The notes: generated by a model not told the origin, from the sequence alone. DNA of 6,074 nucleotides from an uncultured Verrucomicrobiota bacterium (GCA_903925515.1 CAIYFP010000263.1:1-6074), one strand, 5' to 3'. Numbered from the stretch's first letter, positions 1 to 6,044 are shown. Program-made: numbers and translations.

Positions 1-871
1 CCGCGCCCGTCGGCGCCGTGCGCACCGGGATGTCGTTGTTCTCCGGCTGGTAGGGCAACGGGATGAACCCCGTGAACCCCGCCGTCTCGTCCTGCAACGA
101 ACGCAACTGCCGGAGATGATCCACCCGGTCTTCCAACGATTCGACGTGCCCATACAGCATGGTGCAGGTGCTGCGCCCCCCGAGCCGGTGCCATGTCCGG
201 TGAACGTCGAGATATTCCTCGGCCGATTCCTTGCCCCGGGCGATGCGGGATCGGACGTCCTTGCGGAAGATCTCCGCCCCACCCCCGGTGAGCGAAGCCA
301 GCCCCGCCGCCTTCAATTCCAGCAACGTCTCCTCCACCGGCAGCTTCGCCAGCCACGACAAATGCAGGATTTCGATCGCCGTGAAGCACTTCAGTTGAAG
401 CCGACTGTCCAACTCCCGCAGCGCACGCAGAAAACCCGTGTAATACGAGAACGGCAGGGACGGGTGCAGCCCCCCGACGATGTGAAGCTCGGTGATGCCC
501 TGCGCAAGCGCCTCACGGGCCTTCCCCACCATCTGCTCGATCGTCAACTCGAAGCCGTCCGCGTCCCGCTTCTTTCGCGAGAACGCGCAGAACTCACAGC
601 TCAGGATGCAGTAGTTCGAGTAATTGATGTAACGGTTGAGGATATACGTCGCCCGAAGCTCGTTCCTGCGCCGGTTGACGTGGTCGGCCAACCAGCCCAC
701 CGCGTTCAGGTCCGGACATCGGAAGAGGCGCAGCGCCTCGGCCTCGTGCAACCGCCGCCCCTCCATCACCTTCGACGCCACGTCCCCAAGCCCCGCCTCC
801 TCCAATGCTCGCATGCCCGTCACGCGCGAATCGTAGCCCAACTCCTCGTTGGACGCACCCAACTCAAACAT
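1..871 (-). CDS. mqnE: Aminofutalosine synthase MqnE (radical SAM), 3'-truncated by the window edge
   Basis: This minus-strand frame starts at an ATG (869-871) and stays open to base 1, giving 290 residues; the C-terminus is outside the window. The radical-SAM cluster motif is C88-x3-C92-x2-C95 (CILSCEFCAF), preceded by NRYINYSNYC. Further family marks are HIVGGLHP at 130-137, the SAM-region GGGAEIF at 196-202, and HRTWHRLGGRSTCTMLYGH at 224-242, followed by LQDETAGF and FIPLPYQPEN. These match MqnE better than its paralogue MqnC, which has a different stretch after GGGAE, or CofH. MqnE joins 3-[(1-carboxyvinyl)oxy]benzoate to SAM to give aminofutalosine in the futalosine route to menaquinone, in the cytoplasm. 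Family members are usually about 370-390 residues, so some 80-100 residues should be missing. A good ribosome site (GGAGGG) lies five bases upstream. The terminator of the preceding gene separates the two, so mqnE probably has its own promoter in a very short gap or depends on read-through. Leu-Thr precedes GGGAE where I recall Leu-Pro. Confidence 0.9.
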   Translation of the reverse strand, partial: MFELGASNEELGYDSRVTGMRALEEAGLGDVASKVMEGRRLHEAEALRLFRCPDLNAVGWLADHVNRRRNELRATYILNRYINYSNYCILSCEFCAFSRKKRDADGFELTIEQMVGKAREALAQGITELHIVGGLHPSLPFSYYTGFLRALRELDSRLQLKCFTAIEILHLSWLAKLPVEETLLELKAAGLASLTGGGAEIFRKDVRSRIARGKESAEEYLDVHRTWHRLGGRSTCTMLYGHVESLEDRVDHLRQLRSLQDETAGFTGFIPLPYQPENNDIPVRTAPTGA

Positions 872-876
872 CGAGG

Positions 877-882
877 CCCTCC
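877..882 (-). promoter_or_regulatory. Ribosome binding site of mqnE
   Basis: On the minus strand GGAGGG, within a longer G-rich run, lies five bases before the ATG at 871. It fixes that ATG as the start. The other nearby ATG (minus strand, about 896) is out of frame and meets a stop after ten codons. Confidence 0.7.
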
Positions 883-902
883 CCCGCCGTGAACATCCCG
901 AG

Positions 903-943
903 GCACAAAAACAAATGGCCCGCCCTTGCTAGGGGCGGGCCAT
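903..943 (-). terminator. Rho-independent terminator of the small secreted-protein gene
   Basis: Bases 915-925 (ATGGCCCGCCC) and 933-943 (GGGCGGGCCAT) form a perfect 11-bp GC-rich stem around a seven-base loop. Read on the minus strand the stem is followed by TTTGTTTTTG, a proper T tract. Read on the plus strand it has no T tract, so it acts leftward. It ends the transcript of the gene at 1008-1229 and sits about 30 bases ahead of the mqnE start. Confidence 0.85.
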
Positions 944-1007
944 GACGAACTGGCGGGGGGCAATGCGCCGCAGGAGGACAGCCGTGAAGGCCAGCCTCCC
1001 CGGGCGA

Positions 1008-1229
1008 CTAGTACGTCCCGATCTTGAGCGCAGCCTTCGACGCCTTGGCGTGCTCCTTGATGGAGCCTGCCGAGGCCTTTGCTTGCTGCTTCGCGCGCGA
1101 GACGGGGCAAAACGCGGCGGTCTTGTCCTTGCACTCCTGCTTCTTGGAGGCGCAGCAAGTGCCGCAATCACCAGCAAGGCTGGAACCCGCGATGGCGACG
1201 ACAAACCCGAATGCAATCAATGTCTTCAT
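1008..1229 (-). CDS. Small secreted cysteine-containing protein, unknown family
   Basis: A 73-residue product that I do not recognise. Residues 1-19 (MKTLIAFGFVVAIAGSSLA) form a typical Sec signal peptide with an Ala-x-Ser-Ser-Leu-Ala cleavage region before GDCGTCC. The mature part of about 54 residues has five cysteines (22, 25, 26, 33, 41) spaced C-x2-CC-x6-C-x7-C. After them comes a Lys/Ala-rich, probably helical tail with no cysteine (45-73). The frame is open 19 codons further upstream, but the ATG at 1227-1229 puts the signal peptide at the N-terminus and is preferred; the ribosome site before it is weak (GAAAAG). The gene is monocistronic, with a strong terminator downstream and a divergent gene upstream. 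The CxxCC cluster could bind metal or a cofactor, or form disulfides outside the membrane. The odd cysteine count leaves one free for metal or dimer contacts. Function is unknown. Confidence 0.72.
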   Translation of the reverse strand: MKTLIAFGFVVAIAGSSLAGDCGTCCASKKQECKDKTAAFCPVSRAKQQAKASAGSIKEHAKASKAALKIGTY

Positions 1230-1411
1230 GACTTTTCGTGATGGAATTACTTTGGCAGCATTGCTCCCAGTTCTCGGAACGTTCAAATCAAATCCTGTTC
1301 AAAGTTTTTGATCGAGGTGCCGCAACCCATTCCATCGCCCCACTCCGCCCGCCCGAGCTTGGCTCACCCGATGGCTCGCCACCGGGCACCGGGCCGTGTT
1401 CAATTCCTCCC
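1230..1411. promoter_or_regulatory. Divergent intergenic region with likely promoters and a repeated GTTCAAA box
   Basis: These 182 bases separate two divergent genes. The part from about 1210 to 1315 is clearly richer in A/T than its surroundings, as expected for promoters. GTTCAAA occurs twice, at 1281-1287 and 1297-1303, 16 bases apart, and the first copy overlaps the palindrome GAACGTTC (1278-1285). A weak plus-strand pair, TTGATC (1308-1313) and TCCATC (1331-1336) with a 17-base spacer, could serve the hydrolase gene. No convincing -10 box is visible for the minus-strand gene. The region is assigned from context; the exact sites are guesses. Confidence 0.35.
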
Positions 1412-3538
1412 ATGGCATCCAGTGATGGCACGGCATCCCCGGCGGCATCCCCGGCCCGGCGAGCCGTCTTCCGGCTCCTTGCAGCAACGCTGGGCTCCGT
1501 GCTCGTGCTGGGTGGCATGGAGGCAGCCCTGAGGCTCGCCGGCATCGGCGACCCCACCGGGTTCCTCCTCCACAGCAAGGCACGCGGCACGAACATGTGG
1601 ACCGAGAACCCCCGCTTCACATGGCGGTTCATGCCCCCAGAGATGGGACGCACGCCCCAGCCGCTCGCCGTTCCCGTCCAACGCCCACCACGCTCCATCC
1701 GGGTGGTCGTCCTCGGCGAATCCGCGGCCATGGGCGACCCCGAGCCCGCCGTCGGATTCCCCCGAACCCTGGAAACATTGCTCAGGGCCCGGTTCCCAGG
1801 CCGCCATGTCGAGGTCGTCAATGCCGCAGTCACCGCCATCAACTCCCATGTCATCCGCGACATGGCCCCAGACCTCGCCAACCTGCAGGCCGACGCATGG
1901 GTCGTGTACATGGGGAACAACGAGGTCACCGGCCCCTTCGGCCCCGGGACCATATTTGGAAGCGATGCTCCCCCAGGCCCCCTTGTCCGTGTTGGCATGG
2001 CTCTCCGCAGGACTCGCGTCGGCCAAGCCATGGCAGCCCTCGCCTCGGGCCTCGCCTCCGGAGCCCAGTCCCGGCGCGCATGGGGGGGACTCGAAATGTT
2101 CCTCGAACGCCAGGTGCTCGCCACCGACCCTCGCCTCCCCGCCGTCCGCAATGCCTTCGAGGAAAACCTCCGCGCCATCATCCGGGCAGGCAGGGCCGCC
2201 GGCGCACGGGTCATCGTCTCCACCGTCGCCGTCAACCTCCGCGACAGCGCACCCTTCGGCTCGTCCAACGATCCCGCGCTCAAGCCAGACATCATGGCCG
2301 CATGGTCCGCCGCCTTCGCGGAAGGCAAGGCCGCCGAGTTCATGACCAACGGCCGCGCCGCCCGCGCCGCCTACGACCGCGCCCTTTCCATGGATGGCGA
2401 CCATGCCGAGCTCATGTACCGCCGGTCGCGCCTTGCACTCGCCGTCGGCGACACCAACGCCATCCCCGGCTTCGCGCGTGCACGCGACCTCGACACCCTT
2501 CGCTTCAGGGCCGACGCCGACCTGAACTCCGTCATCCGCCGGGTTGCGGCCGGACGCGAGGCGGAGGGAATCTGGCTGGTGGACGCGGAGCGCACCTTCG
2601 GACAGAACGCGCCCGGCGGCATCCCCGGCGACGAATTGTTCTGGGAACACGTCCATTTTCGTCTCCCGGGCAGCTACCTTCTTGCCTTGCTCACGGGCAC
2701 CGCCCTCATGGAGGCCCTGCCGCAGGCCTTGCGCGAGGGGGCCCAGCAGGAGTGGATCCAGCTCGACGAGGTCTCGCGACGCCTCGTCCTCACGAGCTGG
2801 GGCGACCACCGCATCGCAGAGGGCGTCCGCGCACGGTGCCGTCGGCCGCCGTTCTCCACCCAAGCCAACGCAGCCGAACGCGACGCCCGACTGCAACGCG
2901 AGCTGGCGTCCTTGGGCAAGGGAATCATGCCCACTGCCTTCAATCCCCAGGCCGACGCATTCCGCAAGCGCATCGCCGAGGCCCCGGACGACTGGGTCCT
3001 GCACGACCAGTTCGGTCGCCTGCACGAGTCCTTCGGCGACGTCGCCGGCGCCACCAACGCGTGGCGCAAGGTCATCGAACTCGTCCCGCATCACTTCGGC
3101 GCCCGCATCCAGATGGGACGCATGCTCGCCACCCGCGACGACACCGCCGCCGAGGCCGAGGCATGGCTTCGCGAGGCCGACCGCATGCGGCCCGGCACGG
3201 CCGAGTTGCAGGTGGCCCTCGGCCAAGCCTTGGCCCGGCAAAAACGCTTCAGGGAAGCCGACGCCGCCTTCGCCCTCGCAACCCGCCTGCGACCCGACCT
3301 TCTCGACGCCCATGTCCAATGGGGCGTCGCCCTCGCGGGCGAGGGTCGTGACACCGACGCCGTCGCCCGGCTCGAAAGCGCCCTCGCCCTCTCCACCAAC
3401 TCCGCCCTGTCACACCTCCACCTCGCGCGCATCGCGCGCAAGCAAGGCGATACCAACCAGGCCCGCGCCCGCTACGCCGAGGTTCTGAGGCTGTCTCCCA
3501 ACTACCGCGAGGCCCGCGACTTCATGGGAACGCCCTGA
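1412..3538 (+). CDS. Membrane-anchored SGNH-type hydrolase with TPR repeats
   Basis: 708 residues from the ATG at 1412. Residues 16-44 form a signal anchor (Arg-flanked, hydrophobic core about 20-34), so the bulk should lie outside the cytoplasm. The SGNH hydrolase blocks follow: GESAAMGDP (102-110, candidate nucleophile Ser104), VVNAAVTAINSH (135-146), VVYMGNNEVTGPFGPGT (164-180, GNNE with Asn169/170), and EHVHFRLPGSYLLA (412-425, candidate catalytic His415). Between blocks III and V, residues 305-365 look like two helical TPR-type repeats inserted in the hydrolase domain. A C-terminal array of about five TPRs spans 524-698. SGNH enzymes are esterases, lipases or carbohydrate acetyl-transferases or esterases; the substrate cannot be told here. 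An in-frame ATG at 1238 would add 58 low-complexity residues before the anchor and crosses the promoter region, so it was not chosen. No Shine-Dalgarno sequence precedes 1412. No partner gene is adjacent. Confidence 0.83.
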   Translation: MASSDGTASPAASPARRAVFRLLAATLGSVLVLGGMEAALRLAGIGDPTGFLLHSKARGTNMWTENPRFTWRFMPPEMGRTPQPLAVPVQRPPRSIRVVVLGESAAMGDPEPAVGFPRTLETLLRARFPGRHVEVVNAAVTAINSHVIRDMAPDLANLQADAWVVYMGNNEVTGPFGPGTIFGSDAPPGPLVRVGMALRRTRVGQAMAALASGLASGAQSRRAWGGLEMFLERQVLATDPRLPAVRNAFEENLRAIIRAGRAAGARVIVSTVAVNLRDSAPFGSSNDPALKPDIMAAWSAAFAEGKAAEFMTNGRAARAAYDRALSMDGDHAELMYRRSRLALAVGDTNAIPGFARARDLDTLRFRADADLNSVIRRVAAGREAEGIWLVDAERTFGQNAPGGIPGDELFWEHVHFRLPGSYLLALLTGTALMEALPQALREGAQQEWIQLDEVSRRLVLTSWGDHRIAEGVRARCRRPPFSTQANAAERDARLQRELASLGKGIMPTAFNPQADAFRKRIAEAPDDWVLHDQFGRLHESFGDVAGATNAWRKVIELVPHHFGARIQMGRMLATRDDTAAEAEAWLREADRMRPGTAELQVALGQALARQKRFREADAAFALATRLRPDLLDAHVQWGVALAGEGRDTDAVARLESALALSTNSALSHLHLARIARKQGDTNQARARYAEVLRLSPNYREARDFMGTP

Positions 3539-3548
3539 TCGACCCGCT

Positions 3549-3650
3549 CTCCCGGATCGATGCGATTGGGAGGGAAGTCATGGCGAAGCCGATGCTTCCG
3601 CAAGCCGAGGAGTGAACGAGGCTCGGGCCACTACCATGCCCGTAACGAGC
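3549..3650. other. Convergent intergenic gap with three hairpins
   Basis: The gap between the two convergent stops (3539-3715) has no gene. It holds three potential stem-loops: CTCCC/GGGAG with inner ATC/GAT (about 3549-3572); GCGAAGC/GCTTCCGC with one bulge (3583-3601, loop CGAT); and GCTCGGGC paired with GCCC and GAGC around a five-base bulge (3621-3650). None is followed by a T tract on either strand. They may terminate transcription weakly from both sides or be remains of a repeated intergenic element. Confidence 0.35.
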
Positions 3651-3698
3651 GAAGGACGAAGCTCTTGTGAAAGAAGATCCAACAAGCACGACCGACCC

Positions 3699-3721
3699 GA
3701 CTGAATCGTTTCGGCTCAGTC
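3699..3721 (-). terminator. Weak candidate terminator hairpin at the end of the rloB-like gene
   Basis: GACTGA (3699-3704) and TCAGTC (3716-3721) form a perfect 6-bp stem around 11 bases, overlapping the TGA stop of the minus-strand gene. Read leftward, no T tract follows, so intrinsic termination is doubtful. Confidence 0.2.
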
Positions 3722-4396
3722 CAGATGGAACTGGAGATGCGGGCGCGTCGCCGCATTCATGCTCGTGACAAGAAGGTCAACGTCGGTCGAAGGATTCCCG
3801 TCGCCGTCACAGGCTTGATGATGCTCACGACACTGGCGCGCGCGACGGACGGCATCCGGCATCTTTCCAAGGAGTTCAACGGACGGTGCCTCGCCCTTGG
3901 AGTAACTCGGCCAATCCACCCGCAGCCGCCGGATGACCCCGTTGCAATCCGGGAACGGCCTGGTCGTGTACTCCTCATGCGGGAGCAGCCAAAACTCAAA
4001 CGCCGGGTCCGAAATGGCGAAGCGAATCCCTGCCGCTTCCTTCATCCCCATGGCCTTCAGCGCCAGCTTGCGACGCTCGGCATGCGGCTCCTCCAGATCC
4101 AACACGACCCACACCTCGTCGTAGGCGATGGCGAATCCATTCTTGGCTTCCTTCGCGCGAGCCTTGCTCAACTGGATGGCGCTGTTCGTGAGCGTCAAAG
4201 GGTCGGTGCCGTTGGGATGACACACCTCCACCTCAGCCGCGCTCAGTTGAAGCCGGTCGCGCAGGGCCTTGAGGTAGTTTGGCTCGGTCCTTATCCCCTC
4301 GGTTACGATGAGGATCGCCTTCCCCGGATGTCGTACGCCTCGTTTGGAACGTCGGTAGGCACCCGGGCCCCTCGCAAACGAACGCTGGCGGATCAT
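3716..4396 (-). CDS. rloB: RloB/AbiLii-like protein, putative nuclease effector of a two-gene defence module
   Basis: 226 residues. The RloB family pattern is clear. KAILIVTEGIRTEPNYLKAL (26-45) carries the conserved Glu33 and Thr-Glu (37-38). YDEVWVVLDLEEPHAER (92-108) has Asp100 and Glu102 in the place of an acidic D-x-D/E pair. ISDPAFEFWLLPHEEY (128-143) matches the family's S-N-P-x-F-E-x-W-L-L-x-H motif, with Asp130 where Asn is usual. The Glu plus paired-acid layout resembles a TOPRIM-type metal site; nuclease activity is inference. The N-terminus is very basic (eight Arg/Lys in residues 1-26). The ATG at 4394-4396 overlaps the upstream ATPase stop as ATGA, which indicates coupled translation and settles the start; an in-frame extension of 48 codons would lie wholly inside the ATPase gene. 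RloB/AbiLii proteins are known partners of RloA/AbiLi ATPases in lactococcal AbiL and in restriction-linked loci. Confidence 0.82.
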   Translation of the reverse strand: MIRQRSFARGPGAYRRSKRGVRHPGKAILIVTEGIRTEPNYLKALRDRLQLSAAEVEVCHPNGTDPLTLTNSAIQLSKARAKEAKNGFAIAYDEVWVVLDLEEPHAERRKLALKAMGMKEAAGIRFAISDPAFEFWLLPHEEYTTRPFPDCNGVIRRLRVDWPSYSKGEAPSVELLGKMPDAVRRARQCREHHQACDGDGNPSTDVDLLVTSMNAATRPHLQFHLD

Positions 4397-5688
4397 GGCT
4401 TCAGGCCCTCCGGCAAGAATGGAATCGCGCCGTACCGACCCGCGAGGTAGCCCTTGGCAAGAGCTTCGTCCTTCCTGAGCTGATAATCGGTAAGCGGATA
4501 AAGCTGAGTCGCCCCGGCCGGTGACTTCTCGGTGAACCAAATCTGGTCACGCCGCATCAGGGATCCATCCAGCAGGACCGGAGAATGTGTCGTGAATACC
4601 ACTTGCGCCCCATTCGGATTCGTCTTGTTGCACAGGACCAGCTTCAGCAGCTCCTTGATCAGGATGGGATGGAGGCTCGTCTCAATCTCGTCCACGAACA
4701 CCGCATAGCCGTGGTCCAGTATGTCCGTCCATGGACCGATCAAGGAAAAGAATCGTCGCGTGCCAGCCGACTCCTCCGTCTCAAAGTCCAAGGCGACCGG
4801 CTCGATGCCATCCGCCTTGTGCGTCAGCTTGATTTCCACCCGCTTCGGCGGCGAATGCGTCAAGCCCTCCTTCCTCACGCGGGCCAAGAGGGCTGGCGGA
4901 GTATTCTGGACGAACTCGTCCAAGCTTACCTCGACCTCCCTGACCTGGGCATCGGCAACACCCACGTCCGCGCTTCGGAGCAGTCCCAGCACCCGGTCGC
5001 GATGCGTGGGCTTGGCCACCATCTCCGCCGTGAACAAGGGATGCAGCATCCAATCGGCACTCAGATGAATGAAGCGCAGACTCCTCTTGAACCAGCCATA
5101 CACCTGAGTCAGTTGCGCATGGTTGAACTGGGGTCCCACCGACAGGAACAGCGAATTCTCCCGGGTCTTGCCCTGCAAGCTCTTGTCCTGCTTGAACGAC
5201 GTGGAGGGCTTCGACCATTCGTAGGAGCCCCGGGCGGCGTTGTATGTCCGATGATACCAACGCTGCGGCACCCCCTTGGGATAGGCGACGAGGTACTCCT
5301 CCACGACACGGTCCGGGGTCACCGAGAAACCAAACACATACCGGTCACCCTCCGCCACGAACGTGATCTCAAATTCAGACGGCTTTCGCGCCGAATCACG
5401 GTCGAGCTTGAAGGGCTGCGCTCCCGTGGGATCCCCCGGCTGGATGCTCGTCGCCGACCGCAGCACAAATTCGGCAAGGTACCGGATTGCCTCGATCACA
5501 TTCGACTTGCCCGACGCATTGGCACCATAGATGGCCGCGCCCTTCAGAAACCGCACCCCGGACAGCCCCGGCAAATCGCGGTCGATCACGGGCTCCGAGA
5601 GATCCTTGTCCACGTTGCCCGCAACCAGGCTGAACGTCTGCTCCTCGCGGATGGACCGGAAATTGGCAACCTTGAACTCAATCAGCAC
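4393..5688 (-). CDS. rloA: RloA/AbiLi-family AAA/ABC-type ATPase, putative phage-sensing partner
   Basis: 431 residues starting at GTG (5686-5688). The N-terminus MLIEFKVANFRSIREEQTFSL is the standard opening of this SMC/RecF-like ATPase family and supports the start; the frame has a stop 18 codons upstream and no in-frame ATG. Walker A is GANASGKS (55-62). EESAGTRRF (305-313) stands in the ABC signature position. Walker B is YAVFVDEIETSLHP (328-341) with catalytic Glu334, and FTTHSP (366-371) supplies the switch His368. The C-terminal block, DQIWFTEK (381-388) followed by RKDEALAKGYLAGRYGAIP (405-423), is the part I associate with RloA/AbiLi rather than other AAA15 ATPases. All ATP-binding and hydrolysis residues look intact, so the gene appears functional. 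Such ATPases probably sense infection and restrain or trigger the paired RloB effector (inference from related systems). It is the first gene of the operon, and its stop overlaps the next start by four bases. GC is lower than in the SGNH gene. Confidence 0.87.
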   Translation of the reverse strand: MLIEFKVANFRSIREEQTFSLVAGNVDKDLSEPVIDRDLPGLSGVRFLKGAAIYGANASGKSNVIEAIRYLAEFVLRSATSIQPGDPTGAQPFKLDRDSARKPSEFEITFVAEGDRYVFGFSVTPDRVVEEYLVAYPKGVPQRWYHRTYNAARGSYEWSKPSTSFKQDKSLQGKTRENSLFLSVGPQFNHAQLTQVYGWFKRSLRFIHLSADWMLHPLFTAEMVAKPTHRDRVLGLLRSADVGVADAQVREVEVSLDEFVQNTPPALLARVRKEGLTHSPPKRVEIKLTHKADGIEPVALDFETEESAGTRRFFSLIGPWTDILDHGYAVFVDEIETSLHPILIKELLKLVLCNKTNPNGAQVVFTTHSPVLLDGSLMRRDQIWFTEKSPAGATQLYPLTDYQLRKDEALAKGYLAGRYGAIPFLPEGLKP

Positions 5689-5798
5689 CCATCCAGAATG
5701 CCCAAGAGCATCAATTCTCGAAGCTGTTTGTGCGCTTTATCCGCAAACAACGCCACAAGATTAAATCCGTACTGAGCCGCCGGTTGAACAGGCGGCAT
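5682..5798 (-). CDS. Possible 38-codon leader ORF or gene remnant running into rloA
   Basis: An ATG at 5796-5798 opens 38 codons (MPPVQPAAQYGFNLVALFAD and onward, ending LGILDGC). Its TGA (5682-5684) lies inside the first codons of the ATPase gene, overlapping it by seven bases in another frame. The second half (ADKAHKQLRELMLLGIL) would be an amphipathic helix and uses plausible codons. The frame is open further upstream to an ATG at 5864, but that part crosses a homopolymer and looks non-coding. It could be a leader peptide that couples translation into rloA, whose own ribosome site is poor, or the tail of a deleted gene. No clear ribosome site precedes it, and I do not recognise the sequence. 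Confidence 0.25.
   Translation of the reverse strand: MPPVQPAAQYGFNLVALFADKAHKQLRELMLLGILDGC
5776..5796. repeat. Short GC-rich hairpin upstream of the defence operon
   Basis: GCCGCC (5776-5781) and GGCGGC (5791-5796) pair as a 6-bp stem, with further GTT/AAC pairing inside the loop. No T tract follows on either strand, so it is not an intrinsic terminator. It covers the start of the 38-codon frame, so in the rloA leader it could influence translation or RNA stability. Confidence 0.35.
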
Positions 5799-5900
5799 CC
5801 CACGCGTTCCGTCCATCTCTCGGGGGTGACTCCATTTCTCCCCCCCCCGGACGCCGCCCCTCATTTGCCAAACGTCCCCGAAGCCGGAGGCTCACCAGGA

Positions 5901-6044
5901 CCGGTGGGGGCGCTGGGCTACACCACCTGCTACACGCTGGAGAACCTTCGATTTCGGCAAGGGTCCAGACGGGCCTACGCCGTGAAGCCGTAGGCTTACC
6001 AGCATGTAGCCGGTGGTTGAGGAGCGCAGCGACGACACCACCGG
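5901..6044. repeat. Long imperfect palindrome, probable MITE/REP-like intergenic element
   Basis: The left side 5918-5940 and the reverse complement of 5999-6021 agree at 19 of 23 positions. Outside these, CCGGTGG (5901-5907) matches CCACCGG (6038-6044) exactly, with CGCTG and its complement also shared. Partial matches continue inward (CCT-x-CG). Nested hairpins exist: 5973-5979 with 5989-5995 (GCCTACG, 7 bp), and 6010-6017 with 6037-6044 (CCGGTGGT, 8 bp perfect). No transposase is encoded. The layout fits a non-autonomous palindromic element, such as a MITE or a REP/BIME-type repeat, but copy number cannot be seen from one window. Open frames crossing it have no credible coding content. Confidence 0.6.

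Noticed and set aside
116..892. Plus-strand open frame of 258 codons over mqnE
   Set aside because: It is the antisense of a clear radical-SAM gene. The product is Arg/Pro/Gln-rich with no domain; it stays open because of high GC.
1238..1411. 58-residue N-terminal extension of the SGNH protein
   Set aside because: It would put low-complexity sequence before the signal anchor and run through the AT-rich promoter region. The ATG at 1412 places the anchor properly.
1400..3319. Minus-strand open frame of 639 codons inside the SGNH/TPR gene
   Set aside because: The product is Gly/Glu/Ala-rich with no motif, while the opposite strand has hydrolase blocks and TPRs in register. It is a GC-driven shadow.
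1597..3351. Plus-strand open frame of 584 codons in another frame of the SGNH/TPR gene
   Set aside because: The product is extremely Arg/Pro/His-rich, typical of an out-of-frame reading of GC-rich coding DNA.
4397..4540. 48-residue N-terminal extension of the RloB-like protein
   Set aside because: It lies entirely within the ATPase gene in another frame and has no family similarity. The ATGA overlap start is the natural one.
4585..5775. Plus-strand open frame of 396 codons opposite the ATPase gene
   Set aside because: It is antisense to a gene with intact Walker motifs, and I recognise no family in it.
5901..6044. CRISPR array or tRNA in the structured right end
   Set aside because: There are no regularly spaced direct repeats and no cloverleaf or TψC-like box. 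The structure is one large inverted repeat.
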